Positions 48,858-60,555 of a DNA stretch of 64,000 bases are shown piece after piece. Made by a program: the position numbers and the translations under genes. The DNA is from Erythroxylum novogranatense (lineage: Eukaryota; Streptophyta; Magnoliopsida; Malpighiales; Erythroxylaceae): positions 12,809,060 through 12,873,059 of the forward strand of contig CM057225.1 in NCBI GenBank assembly GCA_029891385.1, read 5' to 3'. The number at the start of each line of letters is the position of its first letter. Positions within the stretch are counted from its first letter, which is position 1. The notes under the pieces are model-generated. The model ran no database searches. It was not told where the DNA came from and was given only the letters and a program-made list of their open reading frames with translations.

Positions 48858-49159
48858 GAGAGGGACAATGCTCGGTCTCAGTCCTCAGACCCTCTCATCA
48901 AAAAGATTAATGAGCTTTTAGCGCGGAGTTGGATGATGTGGCCTCAGCACATTTTTCGAAAGGACAACCGCAGTGTCGATTGGCTAGCTCATTCAGCTGC
49001 TTCGTATGGCCTTGGCGTGACCACTCTCCATTCTCCACCTTCAGGGTGTCTCCCATTTCTCTTCGAGAATGTGGCCGGAATTTGTTTTCCGAAATTTATG
49101 GTGTAATCGTTTTGCTATTTTTCTCTTGTAACAAAAAAAAATAAAATGGAGAGGGACAA
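48858..49159 (+). mobile_element. 5'-truncated LINE tail with target duplication
   Basis: A 280-bp insert (48869-49148) ends in an A-rich tail (about 49131-49146) and is flanked by the 11-bp direct repeat GAGAGGGACAA (48858-48868, 49149-49159). This is the signature of target-primed reverse transcription. Confidence 0.8.
48869..49105 (+). pseudogene. LINE ORF2 C-terminus, RNase H-like tail
   Basis: One frame reads INELLARSWMMWPQHIFRKD then NRSVDWLAHSAASYG and CLPFLFENVAGICFPKFMV-stop. R-x-x-N-x-x-A/V-D-x-L-A is the conserved end of the RNase H domain in plant LINEs and related reverse transcriptases. Only the last ~75 residues remain because of 5' truncation. The overlapping 71-codon frame on the same strand is a shadow. 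Confidence 0.75.
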
Positions 49160-50522
49160 GATAAGGGGTTAGAGGATTTGAGGGCCGCACTTGGTTGTTT
49201 CTTACTCTGTTTTTCAAATAACTAATTTCAAGAAAAGAATTTTTTGTTGTTTTTTATTATTCCTAACCGTCAACACACAATTTTAATGATGCCCTGAGCT
49301 TGGTTGTGTTGGATTTCTGCCCAATAACGACATTTTTGTCGATCAAAGGAACGTGACGGTGACGGTGACGGTGACGGTGACGGTGCTTTGCTCAGTTTCA
49401 AAATTTTAGATATTTAAGGCATCATATTTATATGATATAGAGCGTCATTTTTTACGTCAGAAAAATCACGAGAGTGGTTACGTGTAAGATTGGATTTTCA
49501 TCTTTCACACGCATTGGCGTGCATATATATCCAAAAAGGCTAGCGTGAGGGTCCCCCTGGTTACTAGTAAGTATTTTAGCAGAACTTGCACGAGTTTGAT
49601 CAGTTTCCAAGTCATTTCGATTTTTGAAATGAAAGAAAGTAGGAGGAACTGTTTCGTTTGTACCCAAGCCAAGAGTATCGGCTAAAATGACATTGTTTTA
49701 TGTATAAATAAATAAAAAATAACGTCATTTTAAAACAACAATAAAATAATGGAGACAGATCCTGAACTTCTTCACCGTTGGCAAAAATTCTGAAGAAACC
49801 TTTAAGCTCTCTGGCATATGAAGAAAAGAAAAAAGTCATGGATAAGCCTTTAATGCGTGCATTCAATGCATACGATCAAGTAGTTAGTTTACTTTACGTA
49901 ATCACTGCTTCCATCGTGTAACGCAAGAGTTGGGTGGTAGCTACCACAAAGTCGTGACCGTCTCATTAATTGTTAGTCGGTGGTAACTCTTATAGAAAGG
50001 CGTTTTGGTCGTTTGTGGTTGAGCTATTTATTAGGCGTATATACCATGTTCGGTCGAATCGAATGGCTGGTTCACTTTCAACGGCTCCTATTAACCCCAT
50101 AGTGAGCTCCAGCTGTGTAGTTTAGACCGGTGAGTAGGCACTAAGCAAGTAGTAGGCAATAGCGCATTAGTCAAGCCTATCACGATCATAGGCTTATAGC
50201 AAGAATTTTGTAGCATGCCATGTCATTTCTAATGTGGAAATCACAACACTCAAAGTATGACTGCCGGTATGGGAATGTAATATCAGACATAGTTATAAGG
50301 AGACGAATTTTTGTATTAATTTCTTGGCTAAATAGGAGTTTAACATGGGCCTTGGATGTTTAATACGGGATTCTCGTCCTATGAGGCCATCTATCCTTCT
50401 TGCGACGGACTTGATCACATTGTTTTTAATTGTTAGTTGCTTGGTTCTTTTTTTTTTTTATGTATATATAAAAAATATGATTGTAATGTAATGAAAATGG
50501 TTAATTTAATTACTGACTGACA
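49160..50522. other. Intergenic, no gene recognised
   Basis: Contains the hexamer repeat at 49352-49385. The rest holds short open frames without protein-like features. Confidence 0.5.
49352..49385. repeat. (GTGACG)n hexamer repeat
   Basis: Five to six perfect copies of GTGACG in tandem. Confidence 0.95.
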
Positions 50523-50966
50523 GGACGTTTGGTTCACCTGTACGAATAATAAGAAATGAAATAATGATTCTTTAGGAATAAATTATATGATGAATACAAT
50601 AGAATATATATTATTTAGTTTGATTTATTCCTAAAATTTATAATAATGATGTAATATCAATGTTTAATTTAAAACATAAAATTGAAATAACAAAGGAACA
50701 ACTAATAAAAGACTAAAATATCTATTAGTCTCCATTAATTACATTATTATTATTATTATAACTAAGTAATTATGTAGGTTCTTTAAGGATATTTTGTCCA
50801 ACAAGTCCTTATTTTTATTCCTAACTTAGAATAAATAAAGACATGGAAGAGGATGAAATCCTTGAATTATATATTTTGTATGTTATCTGCAACCAAATAA
50901 GGGAATAACCTATTACCAATAATAGACCATAAATGAACAGTGATTCCAATTAACCAAACACCCCCG
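50523..50966. mobile_element. Possible MITE, about 440 bp
   Basis: Left end GGACGTTTGGTT and right end AACCAAACACCCC are inverted-repeat-like, with an AT-rich body free of coding. This GTTTGGTT type of terminus is common for hAT-like MITEs. No target duplication was identified. Confidence 0.45.
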
Positions 50967-51021
50967 TAAGAGCATGACACGGTGATAAGTTAAGGACTTG
51001 AAAAGAAATTACCTTCTAATT

Positions 51022-51424
51022 GCCTAAGGTTATGTTTGGTTGGTCATAAGATTTTTAATGAAATAAAATTGAATGAAGTAGAATGAAATAAAATTATTTA
51101 TAATGCAATGAAATGTAAATGGATGTAATATTAAAAATTATTGTTTGGGAGGGATAAAATGATTCATAATATAATATAGTGAAATATTGTTTAGAAGAAG
51201 ATTCATAATGTAATATAGTGAAATGTTGTTTATTATTTTATATTTCACCTTAAACATTCCAAATTGGAATAAACTTATTCTTACTGTTTATGATGGAATG
51301 ACATGTAATATAAAACTCTTCCTATTTATCTTATTCTATTTTATTTTATTATAAACTCTTTTTTAATCGATAAAACAATATTATCTTATATTATATTAAT
51401 AACCACCCAACTAATTATAGGTTA
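51022..51424. mobile_element. Possible second MITE, about 400 bp
   Basis: Left end includes GTTTGGTTGGTCAT; the right end reversed reads GTTGGGTGGTTAT. AT-rich body with repeated ATAATATAATATAGTGAAAT words (51165 and 51205 areas). Ends and target site are uncertain. Confidence 0.35.
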
Positions 51425-51892
51425 AAAGTTGCTGCATTGATGCCAGATCTTTTTACCATGTTTTCTGCGATATTTGGGCTTAAAAGTCCATTTATCTATT
51501 AATCTTTTTGACAAGCACAAAGGGGTCATGTGGGGACAAATTGCTTGTATGTAGCTCGAGACGGCGTCACAAGATCAGGAGAACGAGTCGAGTAGGCGTC
51601 AGTCGTGACACTAATAATTGAGAAATCGAACCCATGCCAAATTAATAGAGATGGAGTCCATAATAGATTCGATTCGACCCAATACAATTAATGTTAATAG
51701 CGTTAAAAGACTCTCTCTATATTCAAAAGTCGCTGTTTCCAATACAATTAATGTTAATTAAATCATAAATTTCTTTTTTTAACTAAACGCGGGAGTAGTA
51801 ATTAATAGAATAATTATAAAATTATTTAATAAACAAAAAGATGAAATTGGGGATTGGGGCAAACTTGCTCTGGCTTCCACTTTGAAGGTGTT

Positions 51893-51899
51893 TATATAA
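51893..51899 (+). promoter_or_regulatory. TATA box of the small zinc-finger gene
   Basis: TATATAA 125 bp before the ATG at 52024, leaving a leader of about 95 bp. Confidence 0.5.
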
Positions 51900-52023
51900 A
51901 CAAACAAGTTTCTTTGTATAGAAGACGAGTGGCCGTCGTCTCCCTTCTCTTTTCCGCGTCCACTTCTTGCTGTGAGCCACAGATATCCCAATTCCTATTT
52001 CTCTTCTTCATTTCCTCGAAGAG

Positions 52024-52873
52024 ATGGGAGGCGGCAATGGACAGAAGTCGAAGATGGCTCGTGAAAGAAACTCCGAGAAGCAAAGAAACGCTGCTAAGGG
52101 TATGCTTTTAACTCAATCCTATCCTAAACTTAAAAAACCCAAACTGATTATGGTATTTTTCCCCGTCAATTCAGCGTTCTATTATTGTAATTTCTCTTGG
52201 GTTTTTCAAAAAGATTGCATCTTTTTAAGTTATTCGTTTGGCGGAGTGAAAATTATTTATGGGATGGAAGATTCGAGGTTTCCCCTCTTTTGTTCGAATT
52301 AATTATAAGGAATCAAAAACTTGGCAGGTGGGTTTTGTTGATTTCTGTGGGGAATTGTATTAACTGTCTGGTCGAGATCTATGGGTTTGTTTTTGTTGTT
52401 TGACTATATTATCTCCGATCTCTATATAGGAAGTCAGCTCGATTCGAACAAGAAAGCGATGAACATCCAGGTATTTTTTTTGTTTTCTTTTTAATCAATC
52501 CGAATCATGTCCTTAATATCTGTGCAATTCGTCTTCATAATGAAATATGTAACTGGGAAAGGCTTCTTATAATCATTTTTACGTCATCTCTTCTCCAAGG
52601 GGAAGAAAGGAACCAATAGTTCAGGGCCTGTAATCAATTGAATTTCACTGGAATTGTATATTGATTTAATGCTTGGCTATACTTTAAAAGAAGTTTTGGT
52701 TCATTGCTAGATATGTTGCTAATGGATTGGCGGGGGTGTTAATTTCTGCGCAGTGCAAGGTGTGCATGCAGACATTTATGTGCACTACTTCGGAGGTAAA
52801 GTGCAAGGAGCATGCAGAAGCCAAGCACCCAAAATCTGACCTCTTTGTATGTTTCCCACATCTGAAGAAATGA
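52024..52873 (+). CDS. Small SERF/4F5-like zinc-finger protein
   Basis: Three exons: 52024-52099, 52430-52470 and 52754-52873, GT..AG introns, 237 nt, 78 residues. The N-terminus is MGGGNGQKSKMARERNSEKQ, a basic stretch like the 4F5/SERF family. The middle is SQLDSNKKAMNIQ. The C-terminal half is a single Cys2-His2 zinc-binding unit, CKVCMQTFMCTTSEVKCKEH followed by AEAKHPKSD, ending CFPHLKK. This is the highly conserved plant family typified by Arabidopsis At2g23090, of unknown biochemical role. Each exon ends at a position that restores the frame (Gly codon across intron 1, phase 0 at intron 2). The upstream TATA box and intact frame suggest an active gene. Confidence 0.93.
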
Positions 52874-53859
52874 AGAAACACTTATGGGGGAGAGACTTTG
52901 TAAGGATGGACCAAAAAGCTACCATCCCTGTTTATTTTATGGTGTGTACCAGTTTGGAGCTTTTGCAGAACAATCCATACAAACTTCTTGTTTATGTTGG
53001 GATCTTGTTACTGTAATCTGTTTATATTAGCAGTGCTCTTGCTTGTATCCCTATTGCTGCTATTTGCATGATTTGTCTTCTTGGCCGCTGAGGTGTGCAC
53101 ATCTAATGGAGAGCCACCTGAAACTGAAACTGAAACTGCGGCCATGAATGACCTGTTTGAATTAAGGCAAGTCAATAGAAAAAGTTAAGGGACAACGAAT
53201 CAAAATAAATGAGAACTGACGATTAATTAACACGAACATGTTTTGATAGCCTTGAAAGCAATCCTCTGTTTCGGCATGCTCGCCTTTTGTTCCTTAATCA
53301 AACTGTAGTCATTCAGCTAAGGCGTATTTTACTGCTGTTGCTTTGCAAGAAAGAATCAATTCTTTTAGGAATCACGTTGCGTTCTTTTAAGATTGAAAGA
53401 TCAGACTAGACTAACATTTGATTCTACAACCTTATGGCAAAGTCACGAGCCACCCCTAACGTTGGGAAAAGCACATAACAAGATGATATGAAATAACTAA
53501 ATTAATTATACTTCAGAGAAAGTCAGGCATGGTAACATTTAACAAATAATTTGGTATGGGGAATAAAAATTAGGAATTTTTTTTACTATATTAAAATAAT
53601 GGTTAATACAAAATGTTCTTCTCTAATAATATTAGAGGTCAATAAAATTAATTATTGGTTATAACAAGATAAAATTATTGAGATTTAACCTGATTGAGAA
53701 CATCCAAAATTTTTGGCAATTAATTTTAATTGTTGCTGTACTAATAAAAGAAGTGAGGTGACTATTTCTTCTCCCTCTACAAATTTTTATTATTGCATCA
53801 AAACTAATGCCAAAGCTACCCATAATTGCACCAGAAAAGAAAAGAAACCTTTGTTATAA
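52874..53859. other. 3' flank of the zinc-finger gene and intergenic DNA
   Basis: Untranslated and intergenic sequence. No second gene, RNA gene or repeat pair recognised. Confidence 0.45.
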
Positions 53860-53910
53860 TCCATCCATCCATCCATCCCCTACATACATACATATACACA
53901 TATATAAAAG
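53860..53910. repeat. (ATCC)n and (CATA)n microsatellites
   Basis: CCATCCATCCATCCATCC followed by TACATACATACATATACACATATATA. Confidence 0.9.
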
Positions 53911-53919
53911 AAACATATA

Positions 53920-54300
53920 GATTCTCAAAATATTTAAGTTAAATATAACTTCAAATATCCAATTCCTAATTGGATATCACTTACACACACACACACGTAT
54001 ATATAGGCTCCTAAAATATTCAAGTTAAATATAACTTCTAATATTCAATTCCTAATTGGATATCACCATCATCACATGCACACACCCCATTTTAATTTAT
54101 TTATTTTTGTGGCTGAATCTTTGTTAACACATCCACACCATTATCATAAATGTGAACCTTCTTAAGTTGCAACAACTTGATTTCTAACACATCTCTTGTC
54201 CAATGATACCTCACATCATTACGTTTAGACCCATAATGAAAAAAAAGGAATTCTTATCAAGGTGGACAACAATCTGACTATCACAAAATAAGGATTGCAA
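53920..54300 (-). pseudogene. Ty1/copia RNase H tail with adjoining LTR remnant
   Basis: On the minus strand, 54290-54110 reads LFCDSQIVVHLDKNS, NDVRYHWTRDVLEIKLLQLK and KVHIYDNGVDVLTK, the closing block of copia RNase H. Left of it (downstream on this strand) lies LTR-like sequence with a direct duplication: 53924-53981 and 54007-54064 share AGTTAAATATAACTTC and CAATTCCTAATTGGATATCA. A (CA)n run separates the two copies. All other parts of the element are absent. Confidence 0.75.
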
Positions 54301-54719
54301 AATTGGCCCAGCCCGGTCCAATAAGGAGATTGTGTTTTGTTTTGAAAATGTTCAGTTTATTTTTTAGTTGTATTTAATGTAATGAGACATATTATAATTT
54401 GTATTTTGTTTGATGGTTTGTAATAACCTTAATGCAGGTTGGATTTGGATTTAAGGCTTGTATGTGATAAGTACCATGTGTATGTTATATTCTGCATATG
54501 ACCCAACCTATGAAATCAAAAGTTTGTTACTTGAGTTTTTGGAAATGCTTTAGCATATTTTAGATTGTTTCAGTACAATTTTGTATAGTATCTACATATC
54601 TTCCTAGGAGGTAAATGGGTGTTACAATCAAAGTTTATTGTTTGTTTGAATCCATTAAGGTTATTTAAAACATTATTGTGTGAGCTTGTATAACGTTTGC
54701 ATCTTCTACTAATTTGTTT
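54301..54719. other. Unassigned sequence before the second copia remnant
   Basis: May be leader or LTR of the downstream copia remnant. No repeat partner is in view. Confidence 0.3.
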
Positions 54720-56921
54720 GCCTTAAAGGGTTAATTAAATTCAATGAAGTAAACTATGAGGATTGGTCCAAACAATTCTAATTTTAAATGGGCTTTATAG
54801 ATTTGGACCTAGCAATAGTTTTGAGTGAAAAACTTGCAGCCATTAGTGAGACCAGTATAAAAGTTGATAAATCTTTTAATAAGGCTTTGAATCGGGCAAA
54901 ACATGCTAAGCTTGAACTTGATGCAAATGACGATGGATGAAAATATTAAGTTATCAATGCGTAAAATGGATAGTTCAAAGGAATTTACGATAAAAATTAG
55001 TGAGTACTTTCAATTAGACATAGTTGATTGGTCACAACCCATTCATAATCATATAGTAGGCATGGAAAATATATGAGTATGGATATGATTGAGTCCTTTT
55101 TGGTTCAATTTGTTATCAACTCACTCCCTCCCAAATTCGACTAGTTCCAGATGAATTACAACACCTCTTAAGGGAAATGAAACTTTTAGAAATTTAAGTT
55201 AATATTGTTTTAAGAGGAAAGGAGGTTGAAAAGGATGAAGGAGCACTATGTCCATCACAAGGTTCAAGATGAAGCTAATAGCAACAAAGCTAAACAAGGT
55301 AAGAAAGACAAGAAGAAGGGCAAAGCCATAATGAAAGTCAATAAGGAGCAAGTCCATAATAAATAGAGATGCTTTTTTACAAGAACACTGGTCAATTAAA
55401 AAAAGATTGTCTGAAAAGAAATGTATGATTTGAAACGAAAAGCATATACTATGTTTCAAGACGTTTTTAATCAAATTTTATTGAAGTGCATAGTAATACA
55501 TAGTGGTTAAATTATGAAGTAGCTACTCACATGTCATATATTACATAGGGATTCCTTTCAATATAACCCATAAATAGAATATATATAGAATAAAATGAAG
55601 GCACAGATAAAGGGGATTAGGATGTATAAATTGATCTTGGCCACTAACTGTCATCTGCATCTAGAAAAATGTCCTTATGTTTCTAAATCTACTAGGAATT
55701 TAGTTTCTGTTAGAAAGTTGAATGATATACGTTTAACTTCAAGATTGGAAATGGTTTTTTTTTTCACTATACAAACATAAGTGCTATTATGGTTTAGGCT
55801 CTTTAGTTGATTGTTTGTATCATTTCAATGTTGACGTTGATTTTGTTAATTGTTCGTTTTATATTGAACACAGTATAAGTAGAAAAAGTAATTCACATAA
55901 TAAGTGTTATATTTTCTTATAGCACCAAAGGCTAGATCACATATCTAAAGAAAGGATGTTGAGATTAATGAAAAGTCAAAATGTTCCTCAACCAGATTTT
56001 TCTAACTGGGATATGTGTGTTGATTGCATTAAATGCAAGCTAATAAGATGCATCCTAAGGAATCCAACTACAAGAAGAGTTAACTACTTGAGTTGGTACA
56101 CACTAACATCTATAGTCCCTTTGACGTTCTATCTTAGGGCGGTGAAAACTATTTCATCACTTCTATTGATAACTTCTCACAGAGTTGTTACATGTATCTA
56201 TTGTATGAAAAGTATTAGTTAGTGGACATCCTTAAGGTTTTCATTAATATGATGGAAAGTATATTAGCTAGAAAAGTAAAAATAGTGAGCCCTGATAGAG
56301 GTGGTAAATAATATAGTAAGTTTGATGAAACAAACAATGTATGGGTCCATTTGCAAAGTTCTTTAAAAATCAAGACATATGTATACAATATAAAATGCTC
56401 AGTACATCACAATAAAATGGTGTAGCTAAGAGGAAAAGACATACTCTTATAGACATGAAGAGGAGTATGTTAAGTGATGTTACTATATATGTATCCTTCT
56501 AGATGCATGAATCAAATATTGTCACACATATGCTTAACAGAGTTCCTAGTAAGGTAGTTCATAAGATGCCTTATAAACTAAAGAAAGAAAATAAACCCAA
56601 TTTGAGACACTTGCACTTTTGGGGTTGCTTGACAGAAGTAAAGATATATCTATGCGAAAAGAAGTTTGATGTAAGAACTATTAGAGGTTATTTCATTGGA
56701 TATCATAGAAAGTCAAGGGGTACAAAATTTTATTATCCTAACTATAGTATGAGAATAATGGATTTTGGAAATGCTTGTTTCATTGAGAATGACCAATTCT
56801 GTGGAAGTGGAGAATCATAAAAGTTAGATATTCGAGAGATTCGAATGGAAACTCCTACACTCGGTGCTTCTCCTAAGGTTATTTTACTTATTATTGTATT
56901 ATAGTCTTACAACATGTTAGA
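54720..56921 (+). pseudogene. Ty1/copia remnant, gag to integrase, cut by element G
   Basis: Gag begins LIKFNEVNYEDWSKQF; the lysine-rich linker and a degraded zinc knuckle lie near 55365-55425. Protease end: KCPYVSKSTRNLVSVRKLND. GAG-pre-integrase: LDHISKERMLRLMKSQ and CVDCIKCKL. Integrase: HMLNRVPSKVVHKMPYKL, RHLHFWGCLTEVKIY and VRTIRGYFIGYHRKSRGTKF. Heavy stops and frameshifts. The RT and RNase H that should follow are missing because the LTR of G starts at 56922. It is distinct from the element at 15508, though the integrase motifs are related. Confidence 0.8.
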
Positions 56922-57756
56922 TGTAACGCCCCAAATTAGGGGTTAGAATATTAAAGAAATTTAGTACGAATTATTTAGTTATTTGCTTATTAAATATTTG
57001 CTTAAATTGTGCATAAGTATTTTGGCATGCATTCATGACATTTTTCGGGTAAATTGGTTTAATGAGATTTCTGAATTGTTTGGACAATATTTGTTAGACC
57101 CCGAATTTTTTTATATGATATTATTCAGCATGAATTGTGATAATTGTGATTTTGCCTTAGTTTGATTAAATTGAGAAATTGTGATAATTAGGTGGTTTTG
57201 CTTTAATTGGAGTTATTTGGGAATATTATGGATAAGTATAGGTTAATTGTGGTTTTAATGAGGGTTAGAGGATTTAAAGTGTGTAAGGGTTCTTGAGAAA
57301 TTGACTAAATTGTGTTGGGCCTTGGCTTATTAGGAAGGGCCCAAGTCCTTAGGGTTTAAGAAGAGAATAAGAAAAGAATAGAAAGGAAAGAAGAGGAAAA
57401 GAAGGGAGAAGCGCCGTCGAGGGAGAAGAGAAAAGAAGAAGAGAGTTCGCGATTTCAAGCAAGTTCCGACGATTCGAAGCAACTTCTGATAAGTTTAGCT
57501 TCCTTTAAACTTGTTTTGGTTAGATTTAAACCTAGAAAATGTTGAAGATGTGAGAATCAAAGGTTTTAGGGTTTTAGGGTTAAAATCGTTAGAAATCCTT
57601 GGGTTGATGTGTTTGTGGTCGATTTGAAGCTTAGAATGGGTTAGAAATATAGTAGAGGACTTGATCTATAGTTTGGTTGTGTTGCATTTGAGTTTGGGTA
57701 AAGATCGACGTCGAAAATTGTAGGAAAAGGGTTTCGGAGTCGCAGCTCCGACCCGC

Positions 57757-57789
57757 ACGTCATGACGTCTTGAAGAACACGCCATGGCG
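57757..57789. repeat. Palindromes ACGTCATGACGT and CGCCATGGCG in the G LTR
   Basis: Perfect palindromes at 57757-57768 and 57780-57789, enclosed by inverted arms CTCCGAC and GTCGGAG. Confidence 0.9.
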
Positions 57790-59125
57790 TCGGAGAAAAA
57801 TTTGCACGTTGCGTTCGTCATGCGGCGAGAGATTTTGCACGCCATGACAAGACGCTTTGGTGCACGCAGCGGTGAGCCGCGGCGAGCCCCCTGTGTTTCC
57901 GAAAGTGAGATTTGCATAGTTTTGGGGTATATCTTTTGGTGTAGATGTCCGAGTGAGGTGATTCTTGATTCGTTGTAACCTAGAAATGAAGGGTTGCGAG
58001 TGGTATGAAAAAGGGAAATTCAGAATTTGCCTCGAAGGGTTCGAAATTTTAGGAGAAAATCGAATATAGATTTTTAGTACTTGTTTTGAATATTTTCTGT
58101 GGTTATTGATTAAATGGAACTTGGTTATTTTTAGGAAACCAAGTGACCCGATTCCGTCCGCAAGAGGAAGGATATCGATGAATCGGATTCTCGGCGATCT
58201 TAGGTGGGTAATATACTTATAGTTATTGTGTGATTAGCGTGTTCTTGCCTATGTATGGATATATGTTATAGATAATGCATGTTTAAATGTGATTAATTGA
58301 ATGACTTTGTTTGCACATATTGTGAAAGAATCATGGAAATGGATAGCATGACACTGTGCTTGTGAATATGTTATGCCTAGACTACGGTCACGGCATTTTG
58401 ATTAAATGTAAGACATGAAAGAATATCGTATGAGTAAACGATTATGAGCATGCTTATGTGCTTTTGTTTGGGCGAGAGTGGAACCATTTCGTTCGTCACG
58501 TGCACGTAGACAAGAGTCTTCTCCCGGCTGCCCGCTTGTGGCCTATGAGCTCCGAATGGACTCATTTCGTTCAGGGTTAAACTTCGGTTTCTCCCTTTTG
58601 TTTCCATGGAACTCTCGAGCCATTGTGATGTGCATTACATATGTGAATTGTTTATTGTGACATTGTTATGAATTGAGCTAATTGTATTGAATGCATAAAT
58701 TGTTGAATAGCATGTGAATACTGGAATTACTGTCTGTATAGATATATATATATACATTCATATGCTGGGATTTGTGCTAGTTGCCAATGGCTATAATTAT
58801 ATCAGCCACTGAGCTGTGTAACTCAACCCATTATCTTTCCCCTCCTCAGGTGCAGATCAGGACGATCGTTGACCTTGCACGGCATCAGGAACTTCAAGTC
58901 ACTTAGAAACTTTTGTATTACGTTAGTATTTTGATTGGCCCTCCAAGCATACTATCATGGAGCATAATTCATGTCTTTTTGGAATTCGAGATTATTTGTA
59001 TTATGTATGACTGAATTACTTGCTGAAATTCCTTTAATTTGCAATGGTATGAAATCCCCATAGTTATGGGTCTTTAATTGATAGTTGTGAATGTGTGTTC
59101 TGACTGATCATTTTTGTGTATAAAT

Positions 59126-59223
59126 GTTGGGATCGGGTCTGGCGGTATTTGGGGCGCTGAATGCCGGCGCAGCCCGAGGGGCTGCCCTCGGGGATTTGGA
59201 CATACGGGGCCCGGGCCCAACAA
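59126..59223. repeat. GC-rich island bounded by TGTTGGG and CCCAACA
   Basis: About 98 bp, strongly GC-rich within AT-rich LTR. It has a perfect hairpin CCCGAGGG-GCTG-CCCTCGGG and the palindrome GGGCCCGGGCCC near the right end. The ends form a 7-bp inverted repeat. Confidence 0.8.
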
Positions 59224-59482
59224 TATTAATATAATTTTAGTAATTTTTGTATACTTCAAATATTTTTAGAAATTGATGGTGAATTAATTTTGAGTTGAAA
59301 ATTTATTGTACGAGTCATTATTTTATGACGGAATTTTGATAAATTTTCAGAAGTTGTCTGGAACTTTTGGGTATTTGTTTGTTATAAGAATTCAAAACAA
59401 TGTATTTGGTTGAAAAAGAAATTATTAACATATATATAAATATATAGATATATATATTAATATATATGTTAATAAACAACAC

Positions 59483-59578
59483 CGGTGTAATTGCATGTGT
59501 GATGCCAAGTGTGAAACATGCATGTCCACACGGTGTAATTGCATGTGTGATGCCAAGTGTGAAACATGCATGTCCACA
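59483..59578. repeat. 48-bp tandem duplication in the G LTR
   Basis: Two identical-looking copies (59483-59530, 59531-59578) beginning CGGTGTAATTGCATGTG. It generates duplicated words in an open frame on the minus strand that is not a gene. Confidence 0.92.
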
Positions 59579-60339
59579 CGTTAACTTTGAGATGGCATCA
59601 TGCATGGAGGAAAGGTGGAATTAAAATGAGCAAACCCACGAAGTCGCAAACATTCACTGCTTTGTGTCTCTCAGTCGGTTGTTTTCATAAGCGGAAAATA
59701 GTAAGTAGCTTTACTCATATACAGTTGAAAACGCATGCTCTGTTTATTTTTCTCTAATATATATAGATGTTGGGTTGTCTTTAAACTATTACATTGGCTT
59801 GTGAGGCTACGAGAATTCTGTAGGTTAATAAAGACAAGTGTATTCTGTTTTGGTTTAAAAGATGATATATATATGTGGGTTATGTTTTATGTTAGAGAAA
59901 AACTGTCTATAGTTATGTTGTTAATTTGTTTTGCATGCTTGGTTTAACAGATTATATAAATATATGGATATATGGTTTGGGTTTATGCTCTGTTTTTCTT
60001 GGTGACATGCATGAGTTATAGTATGAGGTTTAAGCTTACGGAAATCTAGAGCTTACTGAGATGGAGTGGTTTATGGAAAAAAAATGATAGATACCGTGGT
60101 CTATTAAGATGGAAAACCAAGAAAAAGGGATAAAATATGAATTTTGAAAGTTTACTGTAGAGAGAGAGAGAAAGTTGAAATGTTAAGTTTTGTGATCTTT
60201 GGAGTATAAAGTTGTTTCTGATGATTATGATAGGTTAGAAATGCTAAATAGGTTAGTTTTAAAGTGATGAAGTTAAAGAAAAATGGAAGAAAACTTTGTT
60301 GTTACGTCTGGTTTGGTGAAGAAGACGATGAACAGTGGT

Positions 60340-60555
60340 ATAAGTCGACTTGTTGTGGTGTATAAGTCGACTTATTGCATGAAAATGTCATCTCCGCTCT
60401 TCAATAAGTCGAGTTATGAAGTGTAAGTCGACTTGTGGTGTTATATAAGTCGACTTGTATAAATATAAGTCGACTTGTTTGTGTTTTAATGGATAAGTCG
60501 ACTTGTCGTGTTATGTAAGTCGACTTGTATAAGTATAAGTCGACTTGTGTGTGAT
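60340..60555. repeat. Cluster of AAGTCGACTT palindromes
   Basis: Eight exact copies of the 10-bp palindrome AAGTCGACTT and one imperfect (AAGTCGAGTT) in about 215 bp, irregularly spaced, most preceded by TAT and followed by GT. Confidence 0.95.

Noticed and set aside
57666..57978. Opposed open frames of 83 and 64 codons
   Set aside because: Produced by the GC-rich palindromes in the G LTR; no conserved protein.
60340..60555. CRISPR-like array from the AAGTCGACTT repeats
   Set aside because: Repeats are 10 bp, spacing irregular, eukaryotic LTR context; not a CRISPR array.
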